In this document: piece after piece, positions 22,049 through 32,398 of the stretch | Layout of the letters: each line of letters starts with the position of its first letter | Position numbering within the stretch: the first letter of the stretch is position 1 | Assembly (NCBI GenBank): GCA_020466095.1 | Contig: CM035808.1 | Coordinates: forward strand, 11,939,663-12,003,662 | Direction: 5' to 3' | DNA: 64,000 nt | Source of the DNA: Chlorops oryzae | Taxonomy: Eukaryota > Arthropoda > Insecta > Diptera > Chloropidae | Program-made: the position numbers and the translations under genes | The notes under the pieces: generated by a model | Database searches by the model: none | Seen by the model: the letters and a program-made list of their open reading frames with translations, nothing else | Told to the model about the DNA's origin: nothing

Positions 22049-25000
22049 ATGGACGAACTATTCGAGAAGCTGAAAGCGGAACCGCCAGTCAACACTGTTT
22101 TTGATGAATCACCAAATCGGACGGAAACTTTTCCGAGCTTGTCAGAACCATCTCCCGCTATCTCAGCGAACAAATGTCGAAGTATATCACCCAATATTAC
22201 ATCCGACTTCGATACAAAAAAGAATGATGAAAAGGACGATGAAAAGGATGATGAAAAGGACGATGAAAAGGACGATGAAAAGGACGATGGAAAGGACGAT
22301 GGAAAGGACGATGAAAAGAAAGATGAAAAGAATGATGGAAAGAACGATGGAAAGGACGATGGAAAGAAAACCACAGCTGTATCCACCGATGTTCCGACGA
22401 AAGCAACTCCAACAAAGGCGCAAAAGAAACTATTCGAACCTTTGCCTAATCCGTTGACTGACGTTGGCCAAAAGGATATGGCAGCAAAGTTATGTAAAGT
22501 ACGCATCAAGCGGGATAATTTGGAGAAGTTGAGAGAGAAGTTCGCAAGCGATAAGACGAAAGTTAATTCCCAAAAACGCAAGAAGGCGAAAGACGTCTCG
22601 GAAAATCTCAAGAAGAAGAAGAAGAAAGATATTTCTGAAGAAGGAAACGAGAAGTCGAATGTTGTTTCCGATGATCTAAAGAAGGTAAAAGATAAATCCG
22701 AGAAACGAAAAGAGAACAAGGAAGACATCGCAGAAGAAAAAAACGAGAAGGAGGGGGACATCTCTGGAGAAGGAAAGGACAAGGCGGAAGAGTTTCCTGA
22801 AAAAGAAAACGAGAAGGAACTGAAGAAGGCAGAAGATATATGTGAAGAAGACAACAAGGAGGCGGAAAAAGAACACAAGGAGTCATCGACCAAACAGCCA
22901 TCAGATGAGTCCAAAAAAGCTGTTATTAAGCGAAAAGCGGAGAGTGATGAATCTCCAACCGCTAAAAAAGGACGTCCAAAAAAGAACCCAAATGATGATG
23001 AAAAGATCGAGAAACCCGCTTCTAAAGGCAAGGATAAATCGCCATCTGTTTCACCAAAATCTGGTACAAAAAATAAATCTAGCACTGGATTCTTTATTAA
23101 ACTAAGTAGCTCGATTAAGAGGACATCTGGAAGAAGGCAGCAATCGAATACGCCTGCCATCGTGCCGATGAATATAAGTCGCAAATCTCAATCTCCACTG
23201 ACAACGCCGCGCAGAAAATTTAATCGTGCGTCATCAGATTCACCCACATGGACGACGAAAGCAACGAAATTCTCTCGAACAAAACTCATCAAGGACTTTG
23301 GCAAGCGCTTCTTTAACTCTGTCGTAAAGATTAAACGTTGCAAACACCCTTTGATGCTGACGTTCGAGATGGATGCTGACAAGCATAAACAAAATTTGAA
23401 GAACAAGTCGAAGAAACTTTCTGTATCGTTCCGAGAGCAAGTCGAAATAATTGGCTGCTCGGATAGCGAATCAAATTTTAGCGAAGAGAATCCTATAGCA
23501 AAAAAAGCGAATGAAAACCTCAAATTGGAAACATCTGCGCGCCATCTTAAGGAAAGCCAAAATGGAAGAGTCGCAGACGAAATCGATTTCGATTTGAGTC
23601 TGATTACCGCTTCAAGTAGTTCAAGCACCCCGTTGCGAGTGAAACCAGAAAAGAAAACATATTCACCTTTAAAGGATGAGAATTCTCCGAGTGCGAGGAA
23701 TGAACAATTAAAAATGGCCAATGAAAAATTGCCACCATGTGGATTGAGTTGTTTGCAAGCTGAAGATGACGATGAAGACGAGTACATATTGTCCGATGAT
23801 GGTAAGTTGAAAACAAAAAAAAAAAAAAAATTTTTTTTTTAAACAAAATATAACTAATTATTGTTTTTAGTGCCTGTTGCACTGATTCCAGAGAAACGAA
23901 CTTCACGTTGTGACTCATTAAATAATACGACCATAGATTCGAACGCATCAACAAAGGGAAGTGATGGTGATAGCGATCTGTCAGCAAATAATGGCACCGA
24001 AATAGAGAAATCAGAAAAGAACGTCTCAGATCAATCTTCAACGACAACAACTAATAGCTTTAGATCCGCCATGGAGGAGCTTAATTCTACAAAGAAGAAT
24101 CCTGCAAAGCCTGAGGACGATCAAAATGAAGAACCTTCAAAGAAGAAAGAGTCAGAACTCTCAACAAAAGGGAATGACAAAGAGGAGCCTAGTTCTGTAA
24201 AGCAGAGTAATGCAAGTATTGAGAACGACCAGAATGGATCTTCAAACAAGAATGAGTTAGAACCCCCAGCAAAAGAGAATGAAAAAGAAAGCTTAAGTTC
24301 TGCTGTTGAGGAGCCTAGCTCTGTTAAGAATAATCCTACAAGCCTTGAGAACCACAAAAGTGAATCTTCAAACAAGAAAGAGTCAGAACGCTCAGAAAAA
24401 AAGAATGAAAAAGAAAGCTTAAGTTCTGCCGTTGAGGAGCCTAGCTCTGTGAAGAATAAACCTACAAGCCTTGAGAACGACAAAAGTGGATCTTCAAACA
24501 AGAAAGAGTCAGACATCTTAGAAAAAAAGAATGAAAAAGAAAGCTTAAGTTCTGCTGTTGAGGAGCCTAGCTCTGTTAAAAGTAATCCTACAAGCCTTGA
24601 GAACGACAAAAGTGGATCTTCAAACAAGAAAGAGCCGGAACGCTCAGAAAAAATGGATGAAAAAGAAAGTGAAGAAAATAAAAGCAATAGAAAAGAAAAC
24701 GGAAGGAATGATACGGATCGAAAGGATGACGGTAGTTCCAAAAACAAACCAATTGAAGATGATTCCGTTACATTGATACTTGAAGGTAAGTGAAAAAATC
24801 AATTTTAAGTTAATTCATTATACATACATATGGAGAATTCTTCACAACATATTTCATGTGATTAAAATTTTCTTATTTTTCCATTTTCATTCATTTTGAG
24901 TACTCCTCTTTACCCTCTTCATCGCTAAAATTAGTTGTCCATTTTCTTATTTAGACTCTTATAAGCTTACTACTCGAATATACAATAAAATTGAATTGAA

Positions 25001-25149
25001 TTTCTTATTTGCTTTCAGATGATTTATGCGCATGTGTTTCGCCTTCTCTGGACTCGCAGAAAAGTATACCCGATGACAAAGACAAAATAATTATCAATGA
25101 CGATTCTTCAGATATTGAAATGATAGATATCAGTGACGACAAAAAATAA
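22049..25149 (+). CDS. Unrecognised Lys/Glu/Ser-rich protein with tandem repeats (932 aa)
   Basis: Exons 22049-23801, 23871-24785 and 25019-25149, with GT-AG junctions in phase. The start ATG (MDELFEKL) follows a non-coding leader. Residues about 58-110 are 12-bp-encoded repeats of KDDE/KDDG. Next is a long highly charged region, with an AT-hook-like KKGRPKKN near residue 307. A less charged block, about residues 380-480 (SRTKLIKDFGKRFFNSVVKI, KKLSVSFREQVEIIG), looks most like a folded or conserved part. Exon 2 carries three tandem 42-residue repeats (ESLSSAVEEPSSVK...). The C-terminus has two hydrophobic-acidic stretches, DKIIINDDSS and DIEMIDISDD, that look like SUMO-interaction motifs. A nuclear, chromatin- or scaffold-type role is a guess; I do not recognise the gene. 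AATAAA overlaps the stop at 25145. Confidence 0.75.
22220..22370 (+). repeat. 12-bp coding repeat (KDDE/KDDG)
   Basis: About 12 units of GATGAAAAGGAC and variants (GGAAAGGACGAT), always in multiples of three, inside exon 1 of the Lys/Glu-rich gene. The long minus-strand frame here is its antisense shadow. Confidence 0.9.
24291..24668 (+). repeat. 126-bp tandem coding repeat, three units
   Basis: Units start at 24291, 24417 and 24543, each with GCTTAAGTTCTGC and GAGGAGCCTAGCTCTGT. Each encodes 42 residues (SLSSAVEEPSSVK...SSNKKE). Units differ by few bases, pointing to recent expansion; weaker relatives precede them from about 24090. Confidence 0.92.
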
Positions 25150-26477
25150 AACACCACCTAATTCTTTGCATAGTTTCACCCGATTTCACAACACTTCAAC
25201 CGTTTTGGGAACATAATAATATAAACTAAAAATAGCACAACAGATTCACTCAGTTTAAACTAAACTTATTGAGCTGTCTTTGGGTTTTTTAATGATTTTT
25301 TTTTTTATATTTTTATTGTACACTCTATTTGTAGATTTGAAAATTTATTCCATGTTAAGATCGTAGTGCGGAAAGATTAAAAATTTATGTATTTGTTGCG
25401 GAGAGAATTTTGATGTTCTTCGCACCGAACCCCTTTCATGTTACGTCTTAGTTTTATCTTTCGAATAAGTTTTATAGAAAATATTGAATCAGACGGTAAA
25501 TGTGCTGAAAGTTTTAAAAGTTTAAGTTTTTTTTATCAAGATAAAATTGGATTTTGTAATACTCTCACACCCGCTGAATTATAAATTTAAGTTATAATTT
25601 TCATTTGCAGAAAGCTAAATGAATTATTACAACTATTATTATTATTATTATTATTATTACCATTCCGCACTACGCTTAACTATCGGAAACAACTAAATAT
25701 GTAGATTTGAGTGGGGAGAAAAATCAACCACAAAATTTTCGCTAATTATTCTGATGGCTCACAACACGTAGAACCCTATTTTTGAATTGATATTGAAATA
25801 TTTGAATTTCATCATTAAATTTAAATGTTTTTTTTTTTTTTAAAGGGTTAAGTTTGAAATATGTGCAGACGCAAAGTCTAAATATAAGTGCTAAAAGTTA
25901 TAAATAAAATTTGTAAATCCGTAAGTCTTGTTGCTTTAATCAGTAAAACAAAAAAAAAATTGAATGAGCTATTAGTTCGTATGCATAAAAATGCGATGGA
26001 TCCTCTGACTTGAGTCAGTTGAGATACAGCCGAAATACCCAAATCGAGTCAATCGAGATTATTATTGCAAACTCATAGGTCAATTTATCTTTTTGCATAT
26101 CAAACTAAGCAATTTCTCAAAAACTCGAGAAAAAGGTCTGATCTCATCTTTATGCATGCGAGCCATTGTTATAGACTTGACGAAATATGGCCATAATCGT
26201 ATATAGAAGATAACATGTCGCACTAGGATCCATTTCAAAAAACAAAAAAAACACTACAACGATATCTGGGGTTGCGCGCATTGATACTTCTTCAGTTTTA
26301 TTTGAATAAGCATGCAAATGATGGATGTGAATTTAATCTGTTTGAAATTTAAAGAATTCTTTAAATTGAAAAAGAAATTCTCCAAACAAAATATTGTATT
26401 TTTAGAAGTCAAAAATATATTTGTAAAAAAAATAAGTTTTCACATTGAGAACGACAATTGAGACAATTTCTTAAAGG
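25150..26477 (+). other. 3' UTR and intergenic spacer
   Basis: AT-rich, with a (TAT)n microsatellite near 25634-25660 and a polyadenylation signal AATAAA at 25903-25908. No coding sequence is apparent. Confidence 0.6.
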
Positions 26478-28821
26478 ATGGCCGAACAAAAGCAGAGCGC
26501 AAATATTGACGACGATCCACGTGCGGCGGTGCGTGGTAAAATTAGTAAATTAACGTTCATCGAGGCTCGACGATTGAAGGGACCGATATATGATGTACTC
26601 GTTGCTGAGCTCAATGAAGCAGGCTGTCCGTATTCAGCGCGAAAGCTAAGAGAATTGGCAGACAAGGAAATCGATATGATTCAAAAGGGCATAACACGCG
26701 AATCGGTATGCAGCAATAAGAATCTTTTGCTCTCTTTATTCAACAATGCAAAGTCGGCTGAAATTTCGGCGCTATTGCCAGAATGTGGAGGGCTTACTGC
26801 GACCTTCCGTCTTATGTTCCAAATGCTCTTAATGTTGGATCCATATAAAGAAAAATATGAGTGGATGGTTGAAGATCTTTATGAGATTATCTCGCATATA
26901 TGCGATAAATACGATGAAATAGGAAATCATGGTGCAAGTGAATTAATCGCTCGAATCTATTTTCAATATGGTGGACTCTTGTCGCAAAAAGGTAATAATC
27001 GCATTTATTAAAATAATTTATCAATAAATTTCACATGATTTTCATTGATGGACAGCGGAGAATATACACAAAGCGATACAGAAATACGAGTGCGCTGCCA
27101 AACTTTCCCGAGGCGAAGCATGGCCTCATTCACTCTATACTAATGACTTGAGCAAAGGTGGCGATACGCTGCATAAAGCCATTTGTCTTGATTTGACGAA
27201 ACTATTGCTAAAATATGCAAAAATGCTCGTTCGAAACCATCCGACTTTGTCGGCCGAAATGGCACAGAAAGCAAAGAGTCAAATAGCCGAAGGTAAGAAG
27301 AAGGAAGAAAAAAAATTCAGATTTTCATATGACTAATTCTGAAATGCTTATCTTGTATTTTTTCAATTTTTCATAAAGCCGGCTTGACTCAGAACCATCT
27401 AACGTACTGTGGTATTTGCATTTCCCATGGAGTTTTTCTAATGGAAGCCGGAGATTTCGAAGATGCTCTCGGGGTATTTCAAAAAGTGGAAGAGGATATA
27501 GCCAAAAGATTAACATTTGATTATTGTAAATTAAAAGCGAGTCTTTTCCTCAACATGGGAATTTGTTTGACCAAGTAAGTTCTTCGATTGATTGCGTTAA
27601 GGGGGTCTTCTCATTGAGCAACTTTTTTTTTCGACTTTTTTTTTTTTTTGCATTTATTTATAGCTTGGGTAGTTGTGAATATGCCCCTAAAAGGATTTTT
27701 TGAAATTCGAAATAGTTTAGAGGATATAGCCTTCTTTGTCGAGCAAGATCTGCGCTAAAACGAGTAATTTTTGCGTTGCTTCAAACTTTAAACGCGTTTA
27801 TCTCGAAACCACGTTTTTCGAACTGGCGGCCATGATATCTCCAGTTCAACTGAACCGATTTTCATGAAACAAAGTGGAATCGACGCAGAATTGTCACCAT
27901 TCTCGGGTGAACCTCGACCATAATTTTAAAAAATTTTTTACTATTTTTTTTTTTACACTAAACTACAAAAAAAAAGCCCGAAATTGAAATTTTTTTTTGA
28001 ATGGCCGCCATTTTGTCAAAAAAAAATCACAAAATTAAGCTTGAGGTTCACCCGAGAATTACATCTATACTGATTATAACCCCGTTTTTTTTTTCCATTT
28101 CGGACGCTCCGGAGACCCGGAATCGTGGCACCTTTTTTTTTCACCACCAACTTTGAAGTCTCATTACTTTTTGAACAGCCCACGTATCGAGGCAAAAAAA
28201 ATTTTTTTTATTTACTTTGAACCTTTTGTAATACAATAAATAAAAAAAATTTTCAATTATTCTTTGCGTTTTCAAATAAGAATTTTTTTAAAAAGGGTCC
28301 AAAAAACGGGTTTTCAATGAGAAGACCCCCTTAAAGAAATTTAAATTGCAAATTTAAAATGCTATTGTTTTTTTTTTTTTCTCTCAACTTGAAGTTTAAA
28401 CGATTTGGAGAAAGCGAAAAAATTGCTTCAGAAGGCCCTTCATCTGAATCGGGTTTACGGTTTGAAACAACGCGAAGCTGAGACCCAAATGAATTTGGGT
28501 AAACTTTTCTCCTACAAACAGGATCTAAAATTAGCGAAGAACGCATATGAAGCAGCGAAGACGTTATTCTCCGAATTGAATAACATTGGACAAAGTAAGA
28601 CGATCGTTTATTTATTGGCAAAATTGAAAGCAGACGAAATCTTTCCAACCTTTATGGATATGGTCAAATCCACCGATAATCATTATTGTGCTTTTTACAA
28701 TTTACGCCAATGGAAGAATCAATGTCGACCGTTTTGGTCGAATCTCTTCGAACAATTGGAAAGGCAGAAAACGACCGAAGTACATTGTTTACTCGAAAAG
28801 CAAGAGATTCCCAATATCTAA
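26478..28821 (+). CDS. TPR-repeat protein, possibly TTC29-like (457 aa)
   Basis: Exons 26478-26991, 27056-27292, 27379-27574 and 28395-28821 join in phase (GT-AG). The protein is helical throughout, with TPR-like units: YFQYGGLLSQKAENIHKAIQ, CGICISHGVFLMEAGDFEDA, NMGICLTNLNDLEKAKKLLQ and NLGKLFSYKQDLKLAKNAYE. The last two show the G-Y/F-A/P TPR spacing. The length and four to six TPRs in the middle and C-terminal half fit TTC29, a sperm-flagellum/axoneme protein, but this is a family-pattern judgement and other TPR proteins are possible. TPRs bind partner proteins. The third intron contains a complete piggyBac-type MITE. AATAAA at 28940-28945 ends the gene only about 140 bases before the next start. 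Confidence 0.8.
27601..28330. mobile_element. piggyBac-type MITE, copy 1, in an intron
   Basis: Flanked by TTAA on both sides (27597-27600 and 28331-28334), with perfect terminal inverted repeats GGGGGTCTTCTCATTGA. It is 730 bp, has no transposase, and contains an inner inverted pair around CACCCGAGAAT. Nearly identical to 30212-30950 but in the opposite orientation. Confidence 0.85.
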
Positions 28822-29084
28822 TCATGCGTCTATATTTCATTTCGAAAAAATTCACTTTTGAACATACATTTTTTTTTTTTAACTTTTCATTCATGTTAAA
28901 CTGAAACAAATTTACGTATAATTCAACTCGCCGCATAGAAATAAATAAAGAGATCATTAACGAAATTTCGACTTCTAAAAAAAAAAAAAAAAAAACGGAA
29001 GAGAATTTCTAAAAGACTATAATCACCCCGAAGCACTACCCTCAACGACTTCTGCAGCCTCCGAATGTGAGAAATTCAAAAACC

Positions 29085-30027
29085 ATGACTGAGATCAAGG
29101 ATGGATGGTTTGATGCGAGTGGTGTTACGCAAAATCTTAAGCCTGAAATCCCGAAACTATTCAATAGCAAATATGTTAATCTTATCGATCAATCCGACGT
29201 TGAATGGTTTGCGAAAATAAGCGGCGAAAATCCGGATGATCAAAATCCCGAAATCTTTGTATTGGAAGAGGTCGGACAAGAATCGAATAGGAAAAATGGT
29301 AATTTTGATTACGAACCAATTTACTGCCCGATCTCGAAATGTCATGCAATATTTTTACCGAATGATATGATTTTGCATTATCTCGGATTCCATAACGATT
29401 GCGATAGACCAATGCAACGATTATTCGAAAAGGAACGCTTAGTCATGACTATAAAACCTTGTGATTTGATCTCTGGAGAGACAGTTTGCTTGGGTCTAGT
29501 TTCTTATGGAGGAAAAGATGTTGGAGGGTAAGCAAAAAAAAAAAAAAAATTGAAAATAATGTAATCTAGGAAGAAGTTAAATCCGATTCCTCTATTCCAG
29601 CAATAAATTGGCTAAAAGAAGACCCAATATTAAGCAAAACTTGTTGCTACACAATGAATTTGCGCATTTGAAGAACGATATTCCGGTTTTCGTACTGGCC
29701 AGTATCGCTTCGATGGAGGTTTTTTGTAAGAATGAGGAAATTTTCGATTTAAAATCAAAGAATTTCTCGGATTTTATCATGATTTGGTTGGCTGGCGTTG
29801 GTTTCAATGCACCACTTGCGACAACATTGACAGCGTACGGTGATGCCAAATTAAATTCCTGCTCATTCACTGTCGGTGTGCGTTCCATCTTTGAATGTCA
29901 ATATCCTCCATATGTCTGCAATTCTGATGGTGGATATTTTCGTATATTTCTCAAAATGCTGCCTAATTTTGTAGATAATGAAAAGAATCTCAATGTTGAG
30001 CTTGTTTTTCATGAAGATTTTAAGTAA
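29085..30027 (+). CDS. DUF4729-like protein (289 aa)
   Basis: Exons 29085-29527 and 29601-30027 join as GG|C (Gly), ending TAA. An in-frame ATG at 29067 would add six residues; I prefer 29085 (MTEIKDG) only because its context is cleaner. Residues about 81-104 read YCPISKCHAIFLPNDMILHY then LGFH, a Cys-x4-Cys...His-x4-His arrangement like a zinc finger, as in the DUF4729 family of fly proteins. The rest is a beta-rich domain (PVFVLASIASMEVF, FIMIWLAGVGF, CSFTVGVRSIFECQ). Function unknown. It lies 264 bases downstream of the TPR gene on the same strand. The family call is tentative; that it is a gene is well supported. Confidence 0.7.
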
Positions 30028-30211
30028 TAAAATTTTAAAGGATAATTTTTTTTTCCACCGAGAAAAATTTCTAGAGAACAAATTCCGTGGAAAGAACTGA
30101 GAGTGAATGAGGGAGGGAGAGAGAGAGGGAGATAGAGTGAATGAGGTAGGGAGAGGGATAGAAAGTTAAGCGCAGAGGCGGTGCAAAGTTCACCGGGTGT
30201 AGGATTGTTAA

Positions 30212-30950
30212 GGGGGTCTTCTCATTGAAAACCCGTTTTTTGGACCCTTTTTAAAAAAATTCTTATTTGAAAACGCAAAGAATAATTGAAAATTTTTTAT
30301 ATTTATTGTATTACAAAAGGTTCAAAGTAAATAAAAAAAATTTTTTTTTGCCTCGATACGTGGGCTGTTCAAAAAGTAATGAGACTTCAAAGTTGGTGGT
30401 GAAAAAAAAAGGTGCCGTCACGGCGGCCACGATTCCGGGTCTCCGGAGCGTCCGAAATGGAAAAAAAAACGGGGTTATAATCAGTATAGATGTAATTCTC
30501 GGGTGAACCTCAAGCTTAATTTTGTGATTTTTTTTGACAAAATGGCGGCCATTCAAAAAAAATTTCAATTTCGGGCTTTTTTTTTGTAGTTTAGTGTAAA
30601 AAAAAAAATAGTAAAAAATTTTTTAAAATTTATAGTCGAGGTTCACCCGAGAATGGTGACAATTCTGCGTCGATTCCATTTTGTTTCATTAAAGTCGGTC
30701 CAGTCGAACTGGAGAAATCATGGCCGCCAGTTCGAAAAACGTGGTTTCGAGATAAACGCGTTTAAAGTTTGAAGCAACGCAAAAAATACTCGTTTTAGCG
30801 CAGATCTTGCTCGACAAAGAAGGCTATATCCTCTAAACTATTTCGAATTTCAAAAAATCCTTTTAGGGGCATATTCACAACTACCCAAGCTATAAATAAA
30901 TGCAAAAAAAAAAAAAGTCGAAAAAAAAGTTGCTCAATGAGAAGACCCCC
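30212..30950. mobile_element. piggyBac-type MITE, copy 2
   Basis: TTAA at 30208-30211 and 30951-30954, with the same 17-base inverted ends GGGGGTCTTCTCATTGA. Body almost identical to copy 1 over 730 bases, inverted relative to it. It lies about 180 bases after the stop of the DUF4729-like gene. A small ORF across it is a shadow. Confidence 0.85.
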
Positions 30951-30954
30951 TTAA

Positions 30955-32242
30955 GGCTTCAAAAATAACTCCACATCGGTTTTCATAAAAAATAATTGTT
31001 ACTCTTTTTCGTCAGAAACCATAAAGTCGTTCGCAAGTTAAATTTTGGAAAATTGATTTTAACACTCAATTAAAAAAAAACTGAAATGATAAAAGTTCGC
31101 TTTTATTGAGTCTACTAAGGCGGTAATGTCTTAGGTTCCTTCAGCTCGAACAAAGTTTGTAAGAAGATCAAAAAAGGAGAGCCATGGTTAACATATTTCC
31201 TCTGAAAATTTCTTAACCTAACATGCTCAGAAAAATCTTATACCATACAATATACATACATATGTATGTACTGTATGCGGCCCAGTATTTAGGCAGCGCA
31301 ACCGACTTCGTCGGCTTCATACTACAAACGCACGTGCTTCAAGCATCGAACATGTTGTGTTTACTTGTATGCGTAGCTGCTTTTCCGATGTTCTATCGCA
31401 TATATGTAGTTAAGTAAGAAATAAATAAATAATTTAAAATTTCTCCAAATATTTTCTATTTTCGTTAAATTAGTCAAAATAATTTGTAAATTTTAATTTC
31501 GATTTTACTTTCGATTTTTTTTTTTGCCAATTCAATTCAACTGAGAGAATGATTAATTTTCGCTATACTTGCACATTTCTTCGGAATCGAGTGTCAGCCT
31601 TCATTGAGGAAAATGCGAGAAAACTGAAGCAGGAATCTTTCTTTTATTTTTGCTTCCGAACAGTTTCATTTCGGCAGTGCATGAAAAATGAAAAGATTCT
31701 CGGATGAAATTCTTGAGTTCATCCGTTTTTAGGCGGCACAACTAAATAAAACGATTTAAATATTCAAATGGAAATGAAAAAAATGAAAGTGGAAAATTAA
31801 ATTTAAAAAATTAAAAAAAAATAAAATAAAAATAATATTAAAATAGAAAAAAGCGTTTTCTTAGCATTGAATTTATTAAAAAGTGGTTTTGTGGAGCTAA
31901 TCATGAATATTTAATAAAAAAAAAATGCGATCGTGGGCGGATTTATTAGAGCTGTATATATATTTTTGGATCTTTAGAATTTAAATTGATATAAAAATTC
32001 ATTCGAACATAAAATTTTCGAATGTTAAAATGAAAAATTGTTACTGAAAAATTAAAAAAAAAATATTTAATAAAAATATTCACCAGAGTTAAAGAATCAA
32101 AGAAATAATAATGAACATAGAAATGTGGGTGTATTCGATGGAAATTCTTTTAATGAAATAAATTTAATTTAAATTTAATAAAAAAAAAAAAAAAAATGGG
32201 AGTAGATTTCGAATCGGGTGATGAGGTTAAATACGTGAATTA
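30955..32242. other. AT-rich spacer before the putative channel exon
   Basis: No convincing gene. Very AT-rich from 31750, with poly-A runs; a possible ATG (32196, MGVDFESGDEV) lies just before the channel-like exon but in a different frame. Confidence 0.45.
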
Positions 32243-32398
32243 TTGGAAAAGCTCAAAAGTTTAGACCATCGTCCCGAGACCATTGAAAATGGTGGTCTAT
32301 GCCGTCGAACGTGCTGGAAATCGCTGGAATGGAAAACGGCTTTAAATCACATTGGATTACTTATATCTCTATCAATTTATTGCGGTGTTGGGGGCTTG
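32243..32398 (+). CDS. Putative first membrane exon of a two-pore-domain potassium channel
   Basis: The open segment reads LEKLKSLDHRPETIENGG, then CRRTCWKSLEWKTALNHIG, then LLISLSIYCGVGGL, and is followed by a GTAAGT donor. A short cytosolic N-terminus, then one hydrophobic helix ending in Y-C-x-x-G-G and a splice site, is the layout of the first exon of fly and worm TWiK/K2P channels, which pass background K+ current in the plasma membrane. No other channel exon (pore GYG or GFG) was found downstream, so the first intron would exceed 31 kb. The start is unclear: an in-frame TAA lies at 32228-32230, while a good ATG at 32196 is out of frame by one base. Confidence 0.5.

Noticed and set aside
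22042..23184. 380-codon open frame on the minus strand, rich in Ser/Phe
   Set aside because: Antisense shadow of the Lys/Glu-rich plus-strand gene; Ser/Phe runs are the complement of GAA/AAG codons. No splice or start context supports it.
24121..24747. 208-codon open frame on the minus strand
   Set aside because: Antisense of the 42-residue repeats in exon 2 of the plus-strand gene.
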